Assembly (NCBI GenBank): GCA_002359465.1
Contig: DENA01000010.1
Span: forward strand, 111,297-140,247
Length of the DNA stretch: 28,951 nucleotides
DNA from: Ruminococcaceae bacterium UBA2656
GTDB lineage: Bacteria; Bacillota; Clostridia; Oscillospirales; Acutalibacteraceae
Reading direction: 5' to 3'
The notes beneath the pieces were generated by a model. That model had not been told where the DNA came from. It saw only the letters and a list, made by a program, of their open reading frames with translations, and made no database searches. Positions 7,850 to 14,817 of the stretch are shown here, piece after piece; position 1 is the first letter of the stretch, and each line of letters begins with the position of its first letter. The position numbers were made by a program, and so were the translations under genes.

Positions 7850-7887
7850 GTGTTTCTCCCCCCCGCCTGTGGCGGGGGGAGAAACAC
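7850..7887. promoter_or_regulatory. Strong GC-rich hairpin in the prfB leader
   Basis: Arms 7850-7867 and 7871-7887 pair over about 17 bp with one bulged C and a three-base loop. It contains a run of seven C facing six G. It lies between two divergent genes, inside the predicted prfB 5' untranslated region, 43 bases before the start codon. No T-run follows on either strand, so it is not a standard terminator. Confidence 0.6.
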
Positions 7888-7925
7888 ATTTGACTTTGCA
7901 ATCAAAAATACAATTGTTGTAATTA

Positions 7926-7954
7926 ATTATAAATTATTCTGTGTATAATGTAAA
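7926..7954 (-). promoter_or_regulatory. Sigma-A promoter of prfB
   Basis: The minus strand reads TTTACA (7949-7954), 17 bases, TATAAT (7926-7931). Transcription should begin near 7919. Confidence 0.65.
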
Positions 7955-8050
7955 GATGAATTTACTTGAAGACACCCCTTCGTTCCGCCTGTACCGGGAA
8001 TTCAGCGGGCGGGCAATTGTGAATTAGGTGAAAACTTATTGAATATATTA

Positions 8051-8079
8051 TTGAAGTTTCTTTTGAAATTATATACAAT
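8051..8079 (+). promoter_or_regulatory. Sigma-A promoter of the RING-like membrane protein gene (and galU)
   Basis: TTGAAG, 17 bases, TACAAT, giving a start near 8086 and a leader of about 38 bases before the ATG at 8124. Confidence 0.6.
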
Positions 8080-8123
8080 AGGGTAATATAACATGTTTGA
8101 TATCTATTACGGGAGGATAAACT

Positions 8124-9188
8124 ATGATTGACTATACAGGTTTAAACTGCCCTGTCTGCGGAAAACCCTTTACCCGGGACGACGACATTGTCGTCTGTCC
8201 GGAATGCGGCGCACCGTATCATCGCGAGTGCTATGAACAGGCGGGCAAATGCCTGTTTTCCGACAAACACGGCTCACATACCGCATGGACTCCCCCTCAG
8301 CAGGAAACAAAATCCGCAGACACAGCGGAAGGCAGAAGTAAACGCTGCCCGCGCTGCGGCAGCATGAACTCACAGAACGCAATGTTCTGCGACCACTGCG
8401 GCCAGTCGCTGACGATGAACCAGCAGGACGTTTCAGGATTTCCCCAAAACGGTCACCCGCAAAACGGTTTCCCGCCAAACGGGTTTCCCCAGAACGGCTT
8501 TCCGCCGACGGGCGGCCCTTTCCCGCAGGGACAGCCGGTTCCGTTTATTTTTGACCCCATGGGAGGCGTCAACCCCAACGAACCGATTGACAACATTCCG
8601 GCAGGGGATGTTGCGAAGCTGGTGCAGAGCAATACCCAGTATTATCTGCCGGTATTCCTTAATTCAAAACGCATGGGCAGAAACCGTTTTAATTTCAGCG
8701 CGTTTCTGTTTTCTGGCGGCTGGATGCTGTACCGCAAACAGTACAAAACAGGTTCCGTGATCACTGCGGTCATGACCGTACTGTATCTGATTTCCACTTA
8801 TGTGTCCGTCCATTTCTCCATGCCGCTGCTGGAATCCCTTCTCCAACAGCAGGGAATCACGACGGATACGGTTTCGCCCACTTACTCTCAGCTTCTTCAG
8901 GTGTCCGAACTGATCGCGCAGCAACCGGTCCAGCAGGTTCTTCTCTTCTGTGTACCGACCGTTATTGCGGCCATTCAGATCATCATCATGCTGATTGTAG
9001 GTTTTAACGGCAATAAATGGTACTTGAAGCACTGTGTCAATAAGATTGAGCAGATCCATCACGAAAATTCGGAAGCGACCCGCGCCGCCATTCAGCTGCA
9101 GGAGCAGGGGGGCGTGAACACTTCACTGGCAATCTGCCTTTTAATCTGTTATATGATTGTAATCTATCTGCCTCAAATAGTATTTTAG
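8124..9188 (+). CDS. Membrane protein with RING-like finger, zinc ribbon, NGFP repeats and DUF2628-like domain
   Basis: The 354-residue protein has four parts. Residues 9-43 form a cysteine-rich finger (C9-x2-C12, C25-x2-C28, H33-x2-C36, C43) with the CPECGAPYHREC pattern of prokaryotic RING-family fingers. Residues 75-92 are a zinc ribbon (C75-x2-C78, C89-x2-C92). Residues 104-137 are Asn/Gly/Phe/Pro repeats (QNGFPPNGFP-like). From about 185 there is a membrane part with FNFSAFLFSGGWMLYRKQY, typical of DUF2628-type proteins, and helices near 211-230, 272-294 and 333-351. The ATG at 8124 follows GGGAGGAT. Known proteins of this build are uncharacterised; a role in envelope sensing or protein contacts is only a guess. 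galU starts 17 bases after its stop and is probably co-transcribed. Confidence 0.8.
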   Translation: MIDYTGLNCPVCGKPFTRDDDIVVCPECGAPYHRECYEQAGKCLFSDKHGSHTAWTPPQQETKSADTAEGRSKRCPRCGSMNSQNAMFCDHCGQSLTMNQQDVSGFPQNGHPQNGFPPNGFPQNGFPPTGGPFPQGQPVPFIFDPMGGVNPNEPIDNIPAGDVAKLVQSNTQYYLPVFLNSKRMGRNRFNFSAFLFSGGWMLYRKQYKTGSVITAVMTVLYLISTYVSVHFSMPLLESLLQQQGITTDTVSPTYSQLLQVSELIAQQPVQQVLLFCVPTVIAAIQIIIMLIVGFNGNKWYLKHCVNKIEQIHHENSEATRAAIQLQEQGGVNTSLAICLLICYMIVIYLPQIVF

Positions 9189-9205
9189 TATTAGGAGCTG
9201 TAACA

Positions 9206-10081
9206 ATGAAAGTAACAAAAGCTGTTATTCCGGCCGCCGGCCTGGGAACCCGCGTGCTGCCGGCGACCAAATCCATGCCAAAGGAAATGCTTCCGATTGT
9301 GGACAAGCCGGCCATCCAGTACATTGTGGAGGAAGCTGTCCATTCCGGTATCACGGATATCCTGATTATCACCAACCGCGGCAAGGGTTTGATTGAGGAC
9401 CATTTTGACCGTGTGCCGGAGCTGGAGGCAAGGCTGACCAGCGGCGGCCCGGAAAAGGAGAAAATTTTAAAGGAAATTATCGATATCTCCCATGAGGCGA
9501 ACATCTACTTCGTCCGCCAGAAGGAAACCCGCGGCCTTGGTCATGCGGTGAACTGCGCCCGCTCCTTTGTTGGGAACGAACCGTTCGCGGTCCTGTACGG
9601 CGACGACGTCATCATTGGCGAGGACCCCGCGTGCGGCCAGCTGATCCGGGCTTACAACGAATTTGGGAAAGGCGTTCTGGGTGTAAAACAGGTAACGGCC
9701 GAAGCGATTACGAAATACAGTTCCCTGAAGGTTGACCCCATTCATGACAACTATTTCAGTTGCACCGACATGATTGAAAAACCGGCGCCGGACAAAATCA
9801 TGTCCCTGTACTCCATTTTGGGAAGATGCATCCTGACGCCGGATATCTTCGATATTCTGGACCGGACACAGCCGGGCGCCGGCGGCGAAATTCAGCTGAC
9901 GGACGCAATGTGCGCGCTGGCGCGCTCCGTTGGGATGATTGCGGTCGACTTCACCGGAAAGCGCTACGATATGGGAAACAAGCTCGGCATTATGCAGGCG
10001 CAGGTAGAGGTTGCTCTCAAGCACCCGGATATCGGGCAGGAATTCAGGGCGTACCTCAAGGAGCTTTGTAAAACGCTGTAA
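9206..10081 (+). CDS. galU: UTP--glucose-1-phosphate uridylyltransferase
   Basis: GalU makes UDP-glucose from UTP and glucose-1-phosphate in the cytoplasm, feeding cell-wall glycans, glycolipids and galactose use. The 291 residues match the usual length. The nucleotidyl-transferase signature is at the N-terminus (AAGLGTRVLPATKSMPKEML, about 10-29), followed by VDKPAIQYIVEEA, the substrate-loop motif YGDD (about 131-134) and GGEIQLTDAM near residue 230. The ATG follows TAGGAGCTGTAACA. The gene lies 17 bases behind the RING-like gene, with no promoter visible between them, so both are probably one transcript. No clear terminator precedes the rpsF promoter. Confidence 0.96.
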   Translation: MKVTKAVIPAAGLGTRVLPATKSMPKEMLPIVDKPAIQYIVEEAVHSGITDILIITNRGKGLIEDHFDRVPELEARLTSGGPEKEKILKEIIDISHEANIYFVRQKETRGLGHAVNCARSFVGNEPFAVLYGDDVIIGEDPACGQLIRAYNEFGKGVLGVKQVTAEAITKYSSLKVDPIHDNYFSCTDMIEKPAPDKIMSLYSILGRCILTPDIFDILDRTQPGAGGEIQLTDAMCALARSVGMIAVDFTGKRYDMGNKLGIMQAQVEVALKHPDIGQEFRAYLKELCKTL

Positions 10082-10088
10082 ATTAGTC

Positions 10089-10117
10089 TTGACTTCACAA
10101 AGTCGGACTGATATAAT
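10089..10117 (+). promoter_or_regulatory. Sigma-A promoter of rpsF-ssb-rpsR
   Basis: TTGACT, 17 bases, TATAAT, eight bases after the galU stop codon. The start should be near 10124, giving a leader of about 77 bases before rpsF. Confidence 0.85.
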
Positions 10118-10125
10118 TACTCTGT

Positions 10126-10175
10126 TAAGCCGCAGTTTTCGGCTTACTATCCTTGCTCCGGATTTATTTCGGGGC
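10126..10175 (+). promoter_or_regulatory. Structured rpsF leader, possible S6:S18 autoregulatory site
   Basis: The leader starts with a perfect 7-bp hairpin (10126-10132 with 10140-10146, loop CAGTTTT) whose arms contain CCG/CGG. A second weak stem (CCGGA with TTCGG) follows near 10156-10170. Leaders of rpsF operons in many bacteria bind the S6:S18 complex through a CCG element; whether this one matches that known structure cannot be settled by eye. Confidence 0.4.
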
Positions 10176-10200
10176 CAAAGTCCAAAAGGAGGTGCAAATA

Positions 10201-10497
10201 ATGTCAGATGTAAAGAATTCCTATGAAACCGTATTTATCCTTTCCACAAAACCGGGTGAGGATGCAGTCACCGCGCTGGTCCAGAAGTTCAAGGATTTGA
10301 TTGAGGCAAACGGTACCATCGACAGCATTGATGAGTGGGGAAAACGCAGACTTGCGTACCCGATCAAAAAGCAGGAAGAGGGTTACTACACCTTAGTGAA
10401 CTTCACAAGTTCTCCTGAGTTTACGGCAGAGCTCGACAGAATCTATAAGATTACCGATGGTGTCCTTCGTTCTCTCATCATAAAGAAAGAAAGCTAA
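10201..10497 (+). CDS. rpsF: 30S ribosomal protein S6
   Basis: S6 binds S18 on the platform of the 30S subunit. The product has 98 residues. Typical features are the N-terminal YETVFILSTKPGED strand, the DEWGKRRLAYPIKKQEEGYYTLVNF core and the end RIYKITDGVLRSLIIKKE. I chose ATG at 10201 because AAAAGGAGGTGCAAATA, a very strong SD, lies just before it; the longer frame upstream runs through the leader. It is the first gene of the rpsF-ssb-rpsR operon. Confidence 0.97.
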   Translation: MSDVKNSYETVFILSTKPGEDAVTALVQKFKDLIEANGTIDSIDEWGKRRLAYPIKKQEEGYYTLVNFTSSPEFTAELDRIYKITDGVLRSLIIKKES

Positions 10498-10515
10498 GAA
10501 GGAAGAGTGATTTGA

Positions 10516-10971
10516 ATGCTCAATGTCGCTGTTTTAATGGGCAGACTTGTTGCCGACCCTGAACTTAGGCATACGCCAAACGATGTTTCCGTAACAAGTT
10601 TCACAATTGCCGTTGACCGTTCCTATGTAAAATCGGGGGCGGATCGTCAGGCGGACTTTATTGATATTGTTGCGTGGCGCAGCACAGCTGATTTTGTGTG
10701 CAGATATTTCCACAAAGGCCAGTTGGTTGCGGTACAGGGTTCCATTCAGACGCGCACTTATACCGACAAGGATGGAAACAAGCGCAAAGCTTTTGAAGTC
10801 GTCGCTGATAATGTGCATTTCGCAGAATCAAAACGCGACAGCGCCGGAGCGCAGGGTAACAATTATCATTCTAAGACAGATATTACTGCTGAGCAGCCTG
10901 TTCCCGCATATACAAGCGGCGACACAGGCGACTTTGAGGAAATGCCGTTAGACGACGATTTGCCGTTCTAA
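10516..10971 (+). CDS. ssb: Single-stranded DNA-binding protein
   Basis: SSB coats single-stranded DNA in replication, recombination and repair and recruits partners through its acidic tail. The 151-residue product has an OB-fold in the first ~105 residues (MLNVAVLMGRLVADPELRHT at the start, then FIDIVAWRSTADFVCRYFHKG and GSIQTRTYTDKDGNKR). A variable linker (110-140) is followed by the conserved C-terminal acidic tip DDDLPF. GGAAGAG lies before the ATG. Its place between rpsF and rpsR is the classic bacterial arrangement. Confidence 0.97.
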   Translation: MLNVAVLMGRLVADPELRHTPNDVSVTSFTIAVDRSYVKSGADRQADFIDIVAWRSTADFVCRYFHKGQLVAVQGSIQTRTYTDKDGNKRKAFEVVADNVHFAESKRDSAGAQGNNYHSKTDITAEQPVPAYTSGDTGDFEEMPLDDDLPF

Positions 10972-11016
10972 AACATCTCCTCTTGAATTATTGATGAGAA
11001 AAGGAGGCTTTTTGCC

Positions 11017-11286
11017 ATGGCCGATAGAAATGACAGAAACGACAGACAGGACAGAGACCGCCGTCCCGGCGGACGTAAAACCCGCAAAAAGGTCTGCGGA
11101 TTCTGTGTTGACAGAGTCGACACAATTGATTACAAGGATGTTGCAAAGCTTCGCCGCTTTATTTCTGAGAGAGCCAAGATTCTGCCCCGCAGAGTAACCG
11201 GCACCTGCGCACATCACCAGCGTGAGCTGACCATCGCGATCAAACGCGCCCGTCACCTCGCACTGCTTCCCTTCAGCAGCGACTGA
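11017..11286 (+). CDS. rpsR: 30S ribosomal protein S18, zinc-type (C+)
   Basis: S18 pairs with S6 on the 30S platform. The 89-residue protein has a basic, Arg/Asp-rich N-terminal tail, then [38 protein letters not shown] and [21 protein letters not shown]. The C-x2-C pair together with TGTCAHH indicates the zinc-binding form rather than the zinc-free paralogue. The SD AAGGAGG lies nine bases upstream. A strong terminator follows, ending the operon. Confidence 0.97.
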   Translation: MADRNDRNDRQDRDRRPGGRKTRKKVCGFCVDRVDTIDYKDVAKLRRFISERAKILPRRVTGTCAHHQRELTIAIKRARHLALLPFSSD

Positions 11287-11313
11287 TCCCGCTGCCCGCA
11301 AAATTTAACTTTC

Positions 11314-11346
11314 AGAGCGGACGCTATTGCTGCGTCCGCTCTTTTT
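11314..11346 (+). terminator. Intrinsic terminator of rpsF-ssb-rpsR
   Basis: A perfect 11-bp stem (11314-11324 with 11332-11342), 7-base loop and five T. Confidence 0.9.
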
Positions 11347-11397
11347 CTACCGTCTTCCCTCACCATAGGCGGAGAAGACAGAACTGTCATAAAACGC

Positions 11398-11432
11398 AAA
11401 GCAGCGGCGGAAAATTTCCGCCGCTGCTTTTA
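11398..11432 (-). terminator. Terminator of the bactofilin gene (can act both ways)
   Basis: A long perfect stem (AAAGCAGCGGCGG with its complement, 11398-11413 and 11415-11430) ends three bases past the bactofilin stop. T-rich tails exist on both strands. Confidence 0.8.
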
Positions 11433-12215
11433 TTATTGTTCAATGGGATGAATCGGTCTGTCCTCATCCTGAATTCTGATATCGCCAAGCTGCCCGTTAA
11501 AAATCTCCAGCTTGCCCTGAAGCTTCGCGCCGTTGTTCACCGTAACCGTGGCGGCTTTCAGATCACCGATCACGATTGCGTTGCTTTCGCAGGTAATGCC
11601 GTTCTTTGCTTGAATATTTCCCTGAATCCTGCCGTTAATCGTCAGGTTCTTTGTTTTGATATCTCCGATGATAACGGAATCGCTGTCAATGTTCATATCT
11701 TCGGCAGCGGTAATATTTCCGCGAACGGTACAGGCACTCAGCGTGATGCTTGAGCCCTGAATGTCGCCTACCTGCTTTCCGTTGATTTTGACATTGCCGG
11801 TCGTTGTAATTCCGCCCGTAACCGCTCCGTATACTTCAAGATTGCCTTCGGATTTTATATCACCGGTAATAACGGTGCCTTTCGAGATAACAGTAGTTTG
11901 CTTGGACGAACTAAAATCATTAGCGGTAGGAAGTTCGTATGGTTTCTGGGGCTGAAAATCGGGTTTCAGCGGCTGAAATTCATGTCTGCCGGTTTCAATG
12001 GGCTTGGGTGCGCTGAACTGCGGCTCCTCCGGCTCATCGTCCTTTACTTCAAGCTTAAACTCCGCAACGTTTCTGTCACTGGTGTATTCCACAATTTTGG
12101 CATTACCGAACTGCATGCCGGAAACATCCTCCGCCTCATTGTAATCCGGGCCGTCCCAGATTCTTTTCAAAATACTTAAAAACCTGCTATTATCATTTTT
12201 TCTAACTGCTTCCAT
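11433..12215 (-). CDS. Bactofilin-family polymer-forming cytoskeletal protein
   Basis: Bactofilins polymerise into filaments that localise cell-wall or envelope enzymes. The product has 260 residues. The first ~105 residues are charged and low-complexity, with Pro/Gln/Lys repeats (FQPLKPDFQPQKPYELP). From about residue 106 the right-handed beta-helix domain begins (TVISKGTVITGDIKSEGNLEVYG), with many short hydrophobic rungs such as GNVKING, GNITAAEDMNID, IIGDIKTKNLTING and IVIGDLKAATVTVNNG. No membrane segment is seen. I chose ATG at 12215 because GGAGG lies eight bases upstream; the GTG at 12230 overlaps that SD. The long N-terminal region is larger than in minimal bactofilins and may bind partners. 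Confidence 0.85.
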   Translation of the reverse strand: MEAVRKNDNSRFLSILKRIWDGPDYNEAEDVSGMQFGNAKIVEYTSDRNVAEFKLEVKDDEPEEPQFSAPKPIETGRHEFQPLKPDFQPQKPYELPTANDFSSSKQTTVISKGTVITGDIKSEGNLEVYGAVTGGITTTGNVKINGKQVGDIQGSSITLSACTVRGNITAAEDMNIDSDSVIIGDIKTKNLTINGRIQGNIQAKNGITCESNAIVIGDLKAATVTVNNGAKLQGKLEIFNGQLGDIRIQDEDRPIHPIEQ

Positions 12216-12230
12216 CTTCCTTGCCTCCAC

Positions 12231-12720
12231 AAACTATAGTTTTATAATGATATAAAAAACATAATCGATTACTCTTTCTAATCATAATCTATTTTCTTGA
12301 ATTTTTCCAGTATTATTTGCAAATTTTAGAATTTTTTTGTGATAATTTGTTTTAATTAAGGATTTCTTAATTATTTGCAGGAGATTCGCACGTAAATTTC
12401 AACCGGCCACTTTTGACTTCGGTATTAAATTTCATAAAATTTATCATAAAAAGGCGCCGAAGAATAAAGCGCTGCGTACACTGATATATCTGAATATACA
12501 GTAATTTACACTTTTGTAGATTTGGATATTCATCAATAGGCGTTGCTGATTAAAAAATTTTAAATTATACGGCGAAAAATGCCGGATTGTTAAATCAAAA
12601 ATTCATTTTGCTTGAATTTTACATATTAGCATGATATAATCATAAAAAGTTTACGCAACGCCCACTGGCCCCCGGACGGGGTGCAAAAATAAACTGAATT
12701 GACTGAGGAGGCAACTTGAC
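12231..12720. other. AT-rich 490-base intergenic region between bactofilin and livJ
   Basis: This divergent spacer is much more AT-rich than its neighbours. It holds the livJ promoter (12612-12640), a 10-base palindrome TAATCGATTA (12262-12271) before the bactofilin gene, an imperfect inverted repeat ACTG...CAGT (12480-12502, 9 bp with one bulge), and separated arms GGCGTTGC (near 12540) and GCAACGCC (near 12655). I found no clear sigma-A promoter for the bactofilin gene and no convincing gene; a 22-26-codon frame on the minus strand (12367-12447) lacks an SD. Confidence 0.5.
12612..12640 (+). promoter_or_regulatory. Sigma-A promoter of livJHMGF
   Basis: TTGAAT, 17 bases, TATAAT, with an extended TGA before the -10. 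The -10 sits inside a small palindrome (ATGAT-ATA-ATCAT). The leader is about 75 bases and contains a GC-rich CCCCCGGACGGGG hairpin. Confidence 0.8.
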
Positions 12721-13893
12721 ATGAAAAAAATTGCAGCACTGCTGCTGGCACTGGTAATGACAGCGACAGCATTTTCAGGGTGTAAAAAAGTGGATACCGC
12801 ATCCGGCACCGCAGACACCAGCGGCAACACCATTAAAATCGGTGTATTTGAACCTTTGACAGGAGCAAATGCCGCGGGCGGCGAGGCCGAAGTGGAAGGA
12901 ATCAAAATTGCCAACAAGCTTTATCCCGAAGTTCTTGGCAAAAAAGTAGAGGTTGTTGTTGCGGACAACAAATCCGATAAGGCACAAGCCACCACGGCTG
13001 TTGCCCGTCTGATTGAAAAAGACAAGGTTTCCGCTATTATTGGCTCCTGGGGCTCCAGCTTTTCCATGGCGGCCGGCGACCTTGTGAAAAAGAACAAAGT
13101 CCCTGCGGTGGGCGCTTCCTGCACAAACCCGCTGGTAACAAAAGGAAACGACTATTATTTCCGTGTCTGCTACCTTGACCCGTTCCAAGGGACCGTTATG
13201 GCAAACTACGCCTTCAAGAGCGGCGCAAAAAAGGCCGCCATTATCCAGGAAGTTTCCAACGACTATGCCGTCGGTCTGGCTACATACTTTAAAGAGGCCT
13301 TTGTCAAACTGACAGGCGACCCGAAATCTGTGGTAACAACCGTTAACTACAACACCAACGACCAGGAATTCGGCGCACAGCTTTCCACCGTGAAGGCCGC
13401 CAATCCTGACGTTATTTTCGCCCCGGGCAACTTTACGGAATCCGCGCTGGTCATGAAGCAGGCCCGCCAGCTCGGCATCACTGTTCCGTTCCTCGGCGGT
13501 GACACATGGGATATTGACGAATTCACCTCCGTTGGCGGCAAAGACGTGGAAGGCGCCACCATTTCCACCTTCTTCGACGATTCCGCCCCTGTAACGGAAG
13601 AAGGCAAGAAGTTTGTCGAAGCCTATAAGAAGGAATATCCCGATAAGAACATGGCCGCAGTCAGCGCGCTGGGCTATGACGCCTACCTCGTTATCATCAA
13701 GGCGATTGAGGCCGCCAATTCCTCCGACTCCACCGCTATCCGCGACGCTTTGGCAAAGACAAAGGATGTGGAAGGCGCAACAGGAAAACTGACCTTTAAC
13801 GCGGACGGAGATCCCGACAAAGATTCCGCCATTATCAAAGAAGTAAAAAACGGAAAATTCACTTACAAGGATACGGTTACTATCTCAAAATAA
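12721..13893 (+). CDS. livJ: Branched-chain amino acid ABC transporter, substrate-binding lipoprotein
   Basis: The 390-residue protein captures the substrate outside the membrane and hands it to LivHM. The N-terminus is a lipoprotein signal peptide (MKKIAALLLALV...AFSGC) with the lipidated cysteine at 21, as expected in a Gram-positive. The mature protein has the periplasmic-binding type-6 fold: IKIGVFEPLTGANAAGGEAEVEG, ADNKSDKAQATTAVARLIEKD, IIGSWGSSFSMAAGD and the C-terminal GATGKLTFNADGDPDKDSAII. GAGGAGG lies before the ATG. It heads the liv operon. The substrate is inferred from family and operon; related systems import amides, urea or other small compounds. Confidence 0.93.
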   Translation: MKKIAALLLALVMTATAFSGCKKVDTASGTADTSGNTIKIGVFEPLTGANAAGGEAEVEGIKIANKLYPEVLGKKVEVVVADNKSDKAQATTAVARLIEKDKVSAIIGSWGSSFSMAAGDLVKKNKVPAVGASCTNPLVTKGNDYYFRVCYLDPFQGTVMANYAFKSGAKKAAIIQEVSNDYAVGLATYFKEAFVKLTGDPKSVVTTVNYNTNDQEFGAQLSTVKAANPDVIFAPGNFTESALVMKQARQLGITVPFLGGDTWDIDEFTSVGGKDVEGATISTFFDDSAPVTEEGKKFVEAYKKEYPDKNMAAVSALGYDAYLVIIKAIEAANSSDSTAIRDALAKTKDVEGATGKLTFNADGDPDKDSAIIKEVKNGKFTYKDTVTISK

Positions 13894-13922
13894 CGAATAA
13901 TTTGATGTAGGGATGTTGTGCT

Positions 13923-14816
13923 ATGACGCTGGAACTGTTTTTACAAAATCTGGCAAACGGAATTGCGGTGGGAAGCCTGTACGCCCTGATAGCCGTCGGC
14001 TATACGATGGTTTACGGAATTCTGCGCCTCATCAACTTTGCCCACGGTGATATTTTTATGATGGCAGCCTACTTTACCTTTTTTGGTGTTGCGGTCTTTC
14101 ACCTGCCGTGGTATTTTTCCTGTATTTTTGTGGTTGTCCTGACCGCCGGACTGGGCATGCTGATTGAAAGGGTGGCTTACCGCCCGCTGCGCGACGCGCC
14201 CAAGGATTCCATCCTTGTTTCGGCGATCGGCGTTTCCTTTCTCCTTGAGAATCTCGCCACCTATCTTTTCAGCGGAAAGCCAAAGGCTTTTCCAGATTTT
14301 CTGGGGTTGATGTCCACTATTGCTCTTGGAACGGTTTCCATTCAAAAGGTTGCGCTCGTTGTGCCGTTTGTCCTGATTATATGCATGACGATTCTGTTGT
14401 TCGTCATTAACAAGACCAAACTGGGCATGGCGATGCGCGCCGTTTCAAAAGACTATGAAATTGCCCGCGTAATGGGTATCAACATCAATCTGGTCATTGC
14501 CGCCACCTTTGGTATCGGCTCCGGCCTAGCCGCTGTAGGCGTGATTTTATGGGGAATGAAATACCCGCAGGTTTCTCCCCTGATGGGCGTTATGCCCGGA
14601 CTGAAATGCTTTATCGCCGCAGTCATCGGCGGTATCGGCAACATTAAGGGTGCTGTACTGGGCGGCTTTATCCTCGGCCTGATTGAAGTTATGCTGGTTG
14701 CTTTCTTCCAGCCACTGACCGGTTACCGTGATGCATTCGCCTTCATCCTCCTGATTTTAATCCTGCTGGTAAAACCGACGGGGTTAATCGGTGAAAAGAT
14801 AACGGAGAAGGTGTAA
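13923..14816 (+). CDS. livH: Branched-chain amino acid ABC transporter permease LivH
   Basis: LivH is one of the two membrane subunits forming the import channel. The 297 residues hold about eight hydrophobic helices. Family hallmarks are NGIAVGSLYALIAVGYTMVYGILRLINFAHGD at the start (about 12-43) and the cytoplasmic coupling loop with MAMRAVSKDYEIARVMGIN (about 178-196), where the ATPase docks. The gene lies 29 bases after livJ, with GGGATG before its ATG, and ends one base before livM. Confidence 0.95.
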   Translation: MTLELFLQNLANGIAVGSLYALIAVGYTMVYGILRLINFAHGDIFMMAAYFTFFGVAVFHLPWYFSCIFVVVLTAGLGMLIERVAYRPLRDAPKDSILVSAIGVSFLLENLATYLFSGKPKAFPDFLGLMSTIALGTVSIQKVALVVPFVLIICMTILLFVINKTKLGMAMRAVSKDYEIARVMGININLVIAATFGIGSGLAAVGVILWGMKYPQVSPLMGVMPGLKCFIAAVIGGIGNIKGAVLGGFILGLIEVMLVAFFQPLTGYRDAFAFILLILILLVKPTGLIGEKITEKV

Positions 14817-14817
14817 C

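Noticed and set aside
7850..7887. Hairpin read as a terminator
   Set aside because: No T-run on either strand and it lies upstream of both flanking genes, so it was kept as a leader or repeat structure instead.
12367..12447. A 22-26-codon minus-strand frame in the liv upstream spacer
   Set aside because: No SD and no promoter; too short to separate from chance.
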